DNA of 6,347 nt, from contig WREN01000138.1 of the NCBI GenBank assembly GCA_009779295.1, positions 1 through 6,347 of the forward strand, read 5' to 3'. The notes beneath the pieces were generated by a model. The model was not told the DNA's origin, ran no database searches, and was given only the letters and a program-made list of their open reading frames with translations. Origin of the DNA: Oscillospiraceae bacterium. Its GTDB lineage: Bacteria; Bacillota; Clostridia; Oscillospirales; CAG-272. A program made the position numbers and the translations under genes. Shown piece after piece: positions 1-5,800 of the stretch (position 1 is its first letter; each line of letters opens with the position of its first letter).

Positions 1-15
1 ACCATAATTTCATCA

Positions 16-32
16 CTCCCCGTCTAATTATA
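16..32 (-). promoter_or_regulatory. Possible start signals of a minus-strand gene leaving the left edge
   Basis: On the minus strand, GGGGAG (21-16) lies 10 bases before an ATG at 5-3, which could begin a gene that runs off the window. A TATAAT at 32-27 has about the same distance to this ATG as the -10 boxes of the methyltransferase and kinase genes have to theirs, but no convincing -35 box precedes it. An earlier ATG at 13-11 sits only 2 bases from the GGGGAG and is a less likely start. Only five coding bases are visible, so the product is unknown. The rest of bases 1-64 shows no hairpin terminator for the gene ending at 65. Confidence 0.25.
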
Positions 33-64
33 TTACCACAACTTGTAAAAAATATCTATGCTAA

Positions 65-979
65 TTATGTTAATTTATTAGAAATTTCTTCTAAAGATTT
101 ATTATTAAATTCCGGTTTTTGAACATTATCGACCAATTTCCAAGTCTCAACGTGCGTAATTGTTTCTTTGGGCGCAATATCGCACAACTCCGACAATGTT
201 TCCGCTTCAAGGAAGTGTTCGTTCGTGAACACTTCGGTAGATACGCCGTAATCGGGATAATTTCCGTCCGGATGATTCGGCGAGTAACATTTCACCAACG
301 CCTGGTCTTTGTTGATGTAAGCGATCCAGCTTTCGATATTGTTAATGCCGAATTTGAATTTCCTGTCATTTGAAGTTTGTTTAACAGCGATATATTTTTC
401 TCCCCAGAAAACTCTTTCGTCGGACATATCGGTGTACGCCCATATCGAAAAAACACGGTTACTGAGCAATCCGGTATCGTTCTGCGGCTGCGGAACGACG
501 CAAACGCCGTCCTCACGCATAACCGACAATGCCCAAATCGCTCCGGTGACGTTCTTACAACCTATATTCGTCAAACGATGGATCACATCCATCTTAGCTT
601 CATTGCAATCCATGACGATTTCGATTTCGTGCTGCAGATCGTTTACCTTTTGTACAGGCGGAGTAAAAACCGCGCCGTTGGATGTCATTTTATACGCAAC
701 TTTCTCGTTGTCGGGATAATATGTCAGCGGCAGATTCTCCGGGCTGACCCACATACGGTGCCCGCCGTAGATGTACCAAGTTTTATTTTCGCCGAACGCA
801 TCGCTTACGTCATTGCTGATACCGCGTGTCAAATCATTAAACATCAAGTTTTCTTTGCCGCATATATTACATTTGATAATCCGCGGACCAAGATCGATCG
901 TAACATAAACTTCCATAATGCCGTTTGAAATACTCAAACATTTCCCGTAATTCGCGTAATCTACTTCTTTAATAATCAT
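65..979 (-). CDS. DUF4380 / galactose-mutarotase-like protein
   Basis: A 304-residue soluble protein without a signal peptide or membrane segment. The sequence resembles the DUF4380 group, which is related to the aldose 1-epimerase (mutarotase) beta-sandwich fold. Recognisable marks are an N-terminal strand region ending IDLGPRII (28-35), the GGHRMWVSPE motif (72-81), PQPQNDTGLLSNR (163-175), and the C-terminal FTNEHFLEAETLSEL (251-265) followed by THVETWKL (275-282). Conserved acids and histidines (H74, E81, E258, E260) could line a sugar site, but which are catalytic is inference. Family members are mostly uncharacterised; a role in binding or epimerising a carbohydrate is plausible, not shown. 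The ATG at 979 is supported by AAGGAG 7 bases upstream. That ribosome binding site overlaps the final codons of tmcAL, so the two are probably translated together from one mRNA. Confidence 0.8.
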   Translation of the reverse strand: MIIKEVDYANYGKCLSISNGIMEVYVTIDLGPRIIKCNICGKENLMFNDLTRGISNDVSDAFGENKTWYIYGGHRMWVSPENLPLTYYPDNEKVAYKMTSNGAVFTPPVQKVNDLQHEIEIVMDCNEAKMDVIHRLTNIGCKNVTGAIWALSVMREDGVCVVPQPQNDTGLLSNRVFSIWAYTDMSDERVFWGEKYIAVKQTSNDRKFKFGINNIESWIAYINKDQALVKCYSPNHPDGNYPDYGVSTEVFTNEHFLEAETLSELCDIAPKETITHVETWKLVDNVQKPEFNNKSLEEISNKLT

Positions 980-983
980 TTTT

Positions 984-2015
984 TTACTCCTTTATAAATG
1001 GTTTTTGTTTTAAAAAATAATCGGCTTTTTGCGGATTTGCCATCGCCATCGTGTAAAATTTATCCGCGTTTATCGAATGTTCATACTGTTTAGTATCTGT
1101 TAAATTTTTGTAATGCGCGGGCTTGGTTATAATATAGATATCGAAGTTATTCTTCAAATATTTCCGTCCAACATCATTCGCCGCCAATAGATTGACAAAC
1201 GTCGGTTCAGCTTTTAGCATTTGCTCGGTTGTATTTAACAGGATATTCAAAATCGTTCTTCGGATTTTCGCGTTCGTATATTTTTTATTTGCGCATAATT
1301 TATACAATTCATCAAGCGTAACGGATTCATTCCCGGAATTCTTAATTAAATACTCCAAGCCTTCCGTTGCGCCAATCGAACGCAGATACATTAAAATATA
1401 TTTTTCAACGTTGTTTAACTTTGCCGGATTTCCATAAGGTTGTTCCCAAAAAAGTTTGCGCGTTATAGTCGCGGAGTAATTCGGTAAGCGTTTAATTACA
1501 AAGGGTTCAATTTTACTATTTTTTAATGCTTTTAAATATTCTACCCCTAATATATCATTCGGTTTTGTGACGAACGGCTCATTGTAAGTTTGTTCATATA
1601 AATTTTGCATTTGTTTAATATAGGATATATTTTCATATGGTTTGATATTTTTAAATTCTGACAACCTTTCCGCCATTAATTCAAGTTGGTCCAAATCACC
1701 GGATTCGCTGCCGAAACATAATATATCTATATTATTTAATTTATTCAAAATCGTTACTGCTCCGCGCGCAAAATATTCCGCGCTTCCGCCGCTGTAAGGA
1801 TAGGGAAGTTCAAATACAATGTCAACGCCATTCTCGCAAGCTGTTTTTGCCCTTACATATTTATCCAAAACCGCGACGTCGCCGCGCTGTACAAAGTTGC
1901 CGCTCATCAGCGCAATGACACAACAATTGTTAAAATTATCACGGATTTGTTCAATTTGATACTTATGACCTTTGTGAAATAGGTTATATTCACATATTAT
2001 TGCGACATTTTTCAT
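984..2015 (-). CDS. tmcAL: tRNA(Met) cytidine acetate ligase TmcAL (YlbM/DUF795 family)
   Basis: This nucleotidyltransferase-fold enzyme activates acetate with ATP and transfers the acetyl group to N4 of the wobble cytidine of elongator tRNA-Met (ac4C34). In the 343-residue product the N-terminal CEYNLFHKGH (8-17) carries the HxGH nucleotide-binding motif. It is followed by ALMSGNFVQRGD (35-46), DIVFELPYPY (65-74), CFGSESGD (100-107), ILGVEYLKAL (155-164) and SATITRKLF (181-189), then the helical C-terminal domain with IRRTILNILL (251-260). Two oddities: the usual Pro of EYNPFH is Leu12, and only four residues separate IKR (174-176) from SAT (181), where relatives have a longer RxGAxYHD-type stretch. 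The protein is short for the family (about 400 residues). A TTG at 2030 would add five residues (MKQKN), but the ATG at 2015 begins exactly where relatives start (MKxVxIIxEYN). The ribosome binding site is weak (AGG about 15 bases upstream), so the start is less certain than the identity. Confidence 0.92.
   Translation of the reverse strand: MKNVAIICEYNLFHKGHKYQIEQIRDNFNNCCVIALMSGNFVQRGDVAVLDKYVRAKTACENGVDIVFELPYPYSGGSAEYFARGAVTILNKLNNIDILCFGSESGDLDQLELMAERLSEFKNIKPYENISYIKQMQNLYEQTYNEPFVTKPNDILGVEYLKALKNSKIEPFVIKRLPNYSATITRKLFWEQPYGNPAKLNNVEKYILMYLRSIGATEGLEYLIKNSGNESVTLDELYKLCANKKYTNAKIRRTILNILLNTTEQMLKAEPTFVNLLAANDVGRKYLKNNFDIYIITKPAHYKNLTDTKQYEHSINADKFYTMAMANPQKADYFLKQKPFIKE
986..992 (-). 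promoter_or_regulatory. Ribosome binding site inside the end of tmcAL
   Basis: AAGGAGT on the minus strand (992-986) lies in the last codons of tmcAL: its AAG GAG encode the final Lys-Glu and its T begins the TAA stop. It is followed by six A and the ATG at 979. This arrangement indicates translational coupling of the mutarotase-like gene to tmcAL. Confidence 0.8.
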
Positions 2016-2053
2016 GTTTTTTTGTTTCAACCTAATAAATTTTTTAAAATATA

Positions 2054-2082
2054 TTGTAATTATTCACTTTATGTTGTATAAT
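2054..2082 (+). promoter_or_regulatory. Sigma-A-type promoter for ackA
   Basis: TTGTAA (2054-2059) and a perfect TATAAT (2077-2082) are separated by 17 bases. Transcription would start near 2089, about 59 bases before the ackA ATG. A second TATAAT at 2093-2098 lacks a -35 partner at the right distance and is better explained by the palindrome it shares with the opposing promoter. The nine bases TATAATAAA occur at both 2077 and 2093. Confidence 0.6.
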
Positions 2083-2088
2083 AAATAC

Positions 2089-2117
2089 ATTATATAATAA
2101 AACCGAAAAAAATTCAA
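2089..2117 (-). promoter_or_regulatory. Sigma-A-type promoter for tmcAL
   Basis: On the minus strand TTGAAT (2117-2112) and a perfect TATAAT (2094-2089) are separated by 17 bases. Transcription would start near 2082, giving a leader of roughly 67 bases before the tmcAL ATG at 2015. The -10 box is half of the 10-bp palindrome ATTATATAAT (2089-2098). The predicted start point falls inside the opposing ackA promoter. Confidence 0.6.
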
Positions 2118-2133
2118 GCGTCAAAGTTAAAAA

Positions 2134-2140
2134 TGGAGGA
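2134..2140 (+). promoter_or_regulatory. Ribosome binding site deciding the ackA start
   Basis: TGGAGGA (2134-2140) sits 7 bases before the ATG at 2148. An in-frame ATG at 2133 overlaps this site and has no ribosome binding site of its own, so 2148 is the likely start. The protein then begins MNVLVVNAGSSS, as acetate kinases do. Confidence 0.8.
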
Positions 2141-2147
2141 AAATTTA

Positions 2148-3377
2148 ATGAATGTTTTAGTTGTCAACGCCGGCAGTTCATCTTTGAAATATCAATTGTT
2201 TGATACGAACACAAATATTGTGAAAGCAAAAGGATTATGTGAATATATCGGGTCCGGAGGAACCGCTGGTACCGAGGGAAATATTAAACATAAAGTTAAC
2301 GGCAAAATAAATCTCGAACGCGCTATTCCAATGCCGAATCATGCGGTCGCGACGGGTATCGTAGTCGAAATGCTCACACACCACGAATTCGGATGTATTA
2401 AAAATATGGACGAAATCGAAGCTGTGGGACATCGTATCGTACATGGCGGATCATATTTTTCGGATAGCGTACTCGTAAATGACGACGTGGTCGCAAAACT
2501 GGAAAAGTGTATCGATTTCGCGCCGCTGCATACGCCGCCACATCTCATGGGGATACGCGGCTGCATGGAAGTAATGCCGGATACGCCGCAGGTTCTTGTA
2601 TTCGACACAGGGTTTCACAAGTCAATACCCGAAGAAGCGTATATTTATCCGATCCCGTATAAATATTATGAAAAATATCAAATAAGAAGATATGGGTTTC
2701 ACGGGACTTCGCATAAATATGTATCGCAGGAAATGTGTAAAATTTTAGGCAGAACCGAAGGAACTAAAATCGTTACTTGTCATATGGGGAACGGTTCGTC
2801 AGTCGCAGCCGTTAAAGACGGGAAAGGCATTGATACGAGTATGGGTTTCACGCCTTTGGAAGGCGTCTCAATGGGAACCAGGAGCGGTTCGATCGATCCG
2901 GCAATCGTAACGTTTATCATGAAAAAAGAAAATTTCACACCGCAAAGAATGGACGAATTTATGAATAAAGAATGCGGGTTGTTAGGCGTTTCCGAAGTTT
3001 CGAACGACAGCAGAGATTTAGAGAAAGCCATCAAAGAAGGGAATCCTAAAGCCCTGTTAGCAATGAACATTCTCGCGTATCAAATCAAAAAATATATCGG
3101 CGCATACTCAGCAGCGATGAACGGGCTCGACGCGGTTGTTTTCACTGCGGGTATCGGGGAAAACAATTATTTGATCAGAGAAAGAATATGCCGGGATATG
3201 GATTATCTGGGAATAAAAATCGATGAAAAAATAAATGAAAAGACGTTGTTACTGCCAAACGCGGTTGAAATTTCTACCGGCGATTCAAAAGTAAAAGTTT
3301 ACGTCATTCCCACAAACGAAGAACTTGTCATCGCGTATGATACCGCAGATATTGTGAATAATTTGATAAAAATGTAA
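2148..3377 (+). CDS. ackA: Acetate kinase
   Basis: Cytoplasmic enzyme of the ASKHA fold that interconverts acetyl phosphate + ADP and acetate + ATP, the ATP-yielding last step of acetate fermentation. The 409-residue product has the N-terminal VNAGSSSLKYQ (6-16, N7), GHRIVHGG (94-101, R96), FDTGFH (152-157, D153), YGFHGTSH (182-189, H185), CHMGNGSS (211-218), GTRSGSIDP (243-251, R245), FTAGIGEN (332-339) and PTNEE (388-392, E391). These match the catalytic and nucleotide-binding residues known for Methanosarcina AckA, whose corresponding numbers are 4 to 7 lower. The protein is slightly longer than usual because of a glycine-rich insertion near residues 36-45. One strongly conserved position is altered: the usual PLHNPP reads PLHTPP (127-132), with the histidine (H128) kept. 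The partner gene pta is not adjacent; the left neighbour is the divergent tmcAL. A strong terminator follows directly. Confidence 0.98.
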   Translation: MNVLVVNAGSSSLKYQLFDTNTNIVKAKGLCEYIGSGGTAGTEGNIKHKVNGKINLERAIPMPNHAVATGIVVEMLTHHEFGCIKNMDEIEAVGHRIVHGGSYFSDSVLVNDDVVAKLEKCIDFAPLHTPPHLMGIRGCMEVMPDTPQVLVFDTGFHKSIPEEAYIYPIPYKYYEKYQIRRYGFHGTSHKYVSQEMCKILGRTEGTKIVTCHMGNGSSVAAVKDGKGIDTSMGFTPLEGVSMGTRSGSIDPAIVTFIMKKENFTPQRMDEFMNKECGLLGVSEVSNDSRDLEKAIKEGNPKALLAMNILAYQIKKYIGAYSAAMNGLDAVVFTAGIGENNYLIRERICRDMDYLGIKIDEKINEKTLLLPNAVEISTGDSKVKVYVIPTNEELVIAYDTADIVNNLIKM

Positions 3378-3408
3378 GGGCGGATTCCATATCCGCCCCC
3401 TTTTTTTT
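3378..3408 (+). terminator. Intrinsic terminator of ackA
   Basis: Immediately after the ackA stop codon, GGGCGGAT (3378-3385) pairs perfectly with ATCCGCCC (3391-3398) around a 5-base loop, followed by CC and eight T (3401-3408). The T run reaches into the stop codon of the convergent isomerase gene. Read on the minus strand the same stem is followed by TTACATTTTTATC, an interrupted T tract, so it may also stop the isomerase transcript, less efficiently. Confidence 0.93.
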
Positions 3409-4897
3409 ACGCAAACGGATTCTCCGACGGATAAAGATTGCCGGCGGGGCGGTTGTAACCAACGTCGTCAACGCCGAGCAGATTAAGCACATCAAACAAT
3501 ATTTTCCCGACGTGCGCGAATCCGATTCCCGAATGGTGCGGGAATCTTTTTTGTATCAGCACGTTGCGGTAAAATCTCGCCATTTCCGGAATCGCGATAA
3601 CGCCCGTTCCGCCGAATGTTTTCGTCGGCATGTCAAGGACTTCGCCCTGCGCGATATACGCGCACAATTTCGAATCCGAATTTGCCTGCAAACGGAATAT
3701 CGTGACGTCGGACGGTTTGATTTGCCCGTCAAGATTGCCGCGGGAAATATCCGGTTCGCTGTCCGGCTCAAGATTACGCTTCATGATGAGCTGATATTGA
3801 ATGGAAGCGTTTTTGAGGTTGCACAACGGGGTATTTCCGCAATGGAACCCCATGAAAACATCTGTGTTTTTATATTTTGGAGCGAATTCGCCGGAATAAT
3901 ATTCCGTGTACAAATCTTTAGGTACGGTATTGTTAATATCAAGCAGTGTAACGGGTTTTCCGGTAGCGACGGTCAAAATATACTCGCTCAGCGTGCCGTA
4001 AATATCGACTTCGCACGCGACGGGGATTCCGCGCGACGCAAGCCGTGAATTCACATAACACGGAACAAACCGGAACATAGTTTGAAAAGCGGGCCAGCAT
4101 TTCAACGTAATGGTAAAAAATTTCGACGCGCCGAGATGTTTTTCCGCCCAGTCGAGCAACGTGATTTCAAACTGCGCAAGCTTAGTCAAAAGCGACGGAT
4201 ATGTATTGCCTTTTTTGCCGAGTTCTTCGGCCATTTCTGCGGCGATACTTTCGATTCTCGAATCGCCGTCATGCTTCAAAAACGATTCGTACAAATCAAG
4301 CTCACTGTTTTCCTGGATTTCAACGCCGAGATCGAAAAGCGGCGCGATTGGCGCGTTACAGGTCAGAAAATCATGCGGACGAGGACCGAATGAAAATATT
4401 TTTAAACAAGAAATCCCGATACGCACAGCCGCGATTTTTTCAAAATCTTTGATCATTGCCGCGACTTCATTTGCGTTTCCGACGGGATATTCAGGAATAT
4501 AAACCTTAATCTTACGCAGACCGATGTTGTAAGAAGCGTTCAGCATACCGCAGAACGCGTCGCCGCGCCCATCAATCAAATCTGAACCGCTTTCTTCCGC
4601 CGCCGCAACGATCATTGCGGTGTTTGTTTTATCTTCCAGGAATTTTTGCAGCAGCAACGTTTCAGGACCTTCCGGACCGAAATTGCCAAGGAATAATACA
4701 AGCGCGTTTACATCCGCCTGCTTGAGATCGGCTAACGCGTTCATCGCGTCGGTTTCATTTTCTACTATCACAGGACACTCATAGATATTTTTGTACGCTG
4801 CAACCACAGCTTCACGGCGGCGTTTGCTTAATTTGCTCGGAAAACAATCGCGGCTTACCGCTACGATCCCTAATTTTACTACCGGTATGTTATTCAT
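3407..4897 (-). CDS. L-fucose/L-arabinose isomerase-like protein
   Basis: A 496-residue cytoplasmic protein of the FucI/AraA superfamily, whose members convert aldoses to ketoses with a divalent metal, usually Mn2+. The N-terminal half (about 8-180) has the alternating pattern of the Rossmann-like substrate domains, including NALVLFLGNFGPEG (64-77). The catalytic part holds LKCWPAFQ (265-272), IPVACEVDIYGTLSEYI (291-307), VTLLDINN (316-323), MGFHCGNTP (349-357) and FPHHSGIGFAHVG (452-464). E296 and D320 lie 24 residues apart, the spacing of the metal ligands E337 and D361 in Escherichia coli FucI; the third ligand is probably H454 or H455. It is about 95 residues shorter than true FucI (about 590), so it belongs to a divergent branch and the sugar cannot be assigned; L-fucose, D-arabinose and L-arabinose are candidates. 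It follows the methyltransferase gene by 14 bases, with AAGGAG 9 bases before its ATG. The FGGY kinase starting at 5801 could act on its product. Confidence 0.9.
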   Translation of the reverse strand: MNNIPVVKLGIVAVSRDCFPSKLSKRRREAVVAAYKNIYECPVIVENETDAMNALADLKQADVNALVLFLGNFGPEGPETLLLQKFLEDKTNTAMIVAAAEESGSDLIDGRGDAFCGMLNASYNIGLRKIKVYIPEYPVGNANEVAAMIKDFEKIAAVRIGISCLKIFSFGPRPHDFLTCNAPIAPLFDLGVEIQENSELDLYESFLKHDGDSRIESIAAEMAEELGKKGNTYPSLLTKLAQFEITLLDWAEKHLGASKFFTITLKCWPAFQTMFRFVPCYVNSRLASRGIPVACEVDIYGTLSEYILTVATGKPVTLLDINNTVPKDLYTEYYSGEFAPKYKNTDVFMGFHCGNTPLCNLKNASIQYQLIMKRNLEPDSEPDISRGNLDGQIKPSDVTIFRLQANSDSKLCAYIAQGEVLDMPTKTFGGTGVIAIPEMARFYRNVLIQKRFPHHSGIGFAHVGKILFDVLNLLGVDDVGYNRPAGNLYPSENPFA

Positions 4898-4905
4898 AAT
4901 TTTTT

Positions 4906-4912
4906 ACTCCTT
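4906..4912 (-). promoter_or_regulatory. Ribosome binding site of the isomerase gene, touching the upstream stop codon
   Basis: AAGGAGT (4912-4906) on the minus strand begins with the last base of the TAA stop (4914-4912) of the methyltransferase gene and precedes the isomerase ATG (4897). This indicates a co-transcribed and probably translationally coupled pair. Confidence 0.75.
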
Positions 4913-5694
4913 TATATTTTATTCTTTAATATCCAAATCGAATTATCTCTTGCTTCATTATAACAATAATCGTTATAGCAATTTAAAATTTCAAATCCGC
5001 ACAACTCAAGCAGATACATCATTTCCTGCCGGTATGTGTGGCGCATGGCAATCGGGCGGATACGGGTATCTATCACGTTGCCGTCATCATTGAGCGTTTC
5101 AAATTTCCAACTACCGCTCATCACTTGTGTTATGTGATCATATGTTGCGGCATTGTAAATACGTTCCTTTTTACCCTCGTGGTTGATATATTCCGAGCGT
5201 AAAAAGTATGCTTCGGGAACTGCCTGCATTCGTTCGGCTTGTATAATAGGGTAGGGCTGGAAATGATTAAACGTCAGCACGCCGCCGTCCGTCAGATGGT
5301 CTTTAATATTCATAAGCGTCTGTCGTTGTTCCTTTGGTGTTGTCAGGTGTATGAATCCGCTTCGCGCAATCATAACAAGCGAAAATTTGCGGTCGATTTT
5401 GAAATCTGTCATGTTGCCGACGATTAACTCCACTTGTAAATTTTCATTTTGTAATTTTTCTCGCGTTACTTCAATCATAGGAGCGGATAAATCAAGCGCG
5501 GTCACGTTATAACCAGCCTTGGCGAGCGGAATTGTCAGAGCACCCGTGCCGCAGGCGATGTCGAGTATTCCATTTTTGCCGTACTTTTCCGCGAATGACA
5601 AATGAAACTCTATGAAGTTTTCAGCAATTACACCTATTGACGGCAAATAATAATCATAGTTCATTGCCACATCGTCGAAATCGTGTAAGTCCAT
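4912..5694 (-). CDS. Class I SAM-dependent methyltransferase
   Basis: A 260-residue soluble protein with the Rossmann-like methyltransferase fold (Methyltransf_25/11 type). Motif I is ILDIACGTGALTIPLAKAG (43-61), the S-adenosylmethionine-binding glycine loop. The acid ending the second strand is D68 in TALDLS (65-70), expected to hold the ribose. VGNMTDFKI (92-100) supplies the adenine-contacting region, and FSLVMIARSGFIHL (104-117) and LTDGGVLTFNHFQPY (134-148) are the later core strands. The C-terminal part (about 165-245) resembles small-molecule methyltransferases rather than rRNA enzymes, with a closing LLELCGFEILN (228-238). The substrate is not evident. The ATG at 5694 has AAGGAG 9 bases upstream and a consensus-like promoter just before it. 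It is the first gene of a two-gene unit with the sugar isomerase, which hints at, but does not prove, a role connected with sugar use. Confidence 0.93.
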   Translation of the reverse strand: MDLHDFDDVAMNYDYYLPSIGVIAENFIEFHLSFAEKYGKNGILDIACGTGALTIPLAKAGYNVTALDLSAPMIEVTREKLQNENLQVELIVGNMTDFKIDRKFSLVMIARSGFIHLTTPKEQRQTLMNIKDHLTDGGVLTFNHFQPYPIIQAERMQAVPEAYFLRSEYINHEGKKERIYNAATYDHITQVMSGSWKFETLNDDGNVIDTRIRPIAMRHTYRQEMMYLLELCGFEILNCYNDYCYNEARDNSIWILKNKI

Positions 5695-5702
5695 AAAATT
5701 TT

Positions 5703-5709
5703 ACTCCTT
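5703..5709 (-). promoter_or_regulatory. Ribosome binding site of the methyltransferase gene
   Basis: AAGGAGT (5709-5703) on the minus strand precedes the ATG at 5694. It lies in the same 14-base block, ATAAAGGAGTAAAA, that precedes the isomerase and mutarotase-like genes. With the predicted transcription start near 5711, it falls almost at the 5' end of the mRNA. Confidence 0.75.
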
Positions 5710-5717
5710 TATTAAAA

Positions 5718-5746
5718 ATTGTAACATAATAAGCAATGTTTGTCAA
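5718..5746 (-). promoter_or_regulatory. Sigma-A-type promoter of the methyltransferase-isomerase unit
   Basis: On the minus strand a perfect TTGACA (5746-5741) is followed after 17 bases by TACAAT (5723-5718), five of six bases matching consensus. Transcription would start near 5711, only about 17 bases before the ATG at 5694, leaving no room for a riboswitch or attenuator. Confidence 0.8.
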
Positions 5747-5759
5747 TATATGCTTGACA
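5741..5759. repeat. Inverted repeat formed by two divergent -35 boxes
   Basis: TGTCAA (5741-5746) and TTGACA (5754-5759) are perfect inverted copies separated by 7 bases. Each arm is the consensus -35 box of one of the two back-to-back promoters. The symmetry does not extend into the next base on either side. It could simply reflect two strong promoters, or serve as a shared operator. Confidence 0.6.
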
Positions 5760-5782
5760 TGAAAATTTAATTATATTATAAT
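5754..5782 (+). promoter_or_regulatory. Consensus sigma-A promoter of the FGGY kinase gene
   Basis: TTGACA (5754-5759), a 17-base spacer and TATAAT (5777-5782) match the sigma-A consensus at all twelve positions. Transcription would start near 5789, about 12 bases before the ATG at 5801, which places the ribosome binding site at the very beginning of the mRNA. No CcpA-type cre site is visible in 5695-5800. Confidence 0.85.
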
Positions 5783-5788
5783 AGATGT

Positions 5789-5795
5789 GAGGTGA
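5789..5795 (+). promoter_or_regulatory. Ribosome binding site of the kinase gene
   Basis: GAGGTGA (5789-5795) ends 5 bases before the ATG at 5801 and supports that start. It differs from the AAGGAGT used by three minus-strand genes in the window. Confidence 0.75.
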
Positions 5796-5800
5796 ATTAT

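Noticed and set aside
61..81. Weak inverted repeat CTAAT...ATTAG at the end of the mutarotase-like gene
   Set aside because: Five AT-rich base pairs with an 11-base loop and no adjoining T run is not a credible terminator.
377..928. A 183-codon open frame on the plus strand opposite the mutarotase-like gene
   Set aside because: It lies wholly antisense to a gene with clear family motifs and a good ribosome binding site, and its translation shows no recognisable domain. The same applies to the overlapping frames at 119-373 and 339-719.
2016..2030. TTG start adding MKQKN to TmcAL
   Set aside because: Any ribosome binding site would abut the TTG directly, and the family starts at the following Met.
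2133..2147. Upstream ATG adding MEENL to acetate kinase
   Set aside because: This ATG overlaps the TGGAGGA ribosome binding site for the ATG at 2148, and acetate kinases begin directly at MxVLVxNAGSSS.
3512..4048. A 178-codon open frame on the plus strand opposite the isomerase gene
   Set aside because: It is arginine- and phenylalanine-rich in the manner of antisense translations, has no family resemblance, and is fully contained in the isomerase gene.
5695..5800. CcpA cre site or riboswitch between the methyltransferase and kinase genes
   Set aside because: No sequence fits the cre pattern, since the region lacks the central CG, and the predicted leaders are too short for a riboswitch.
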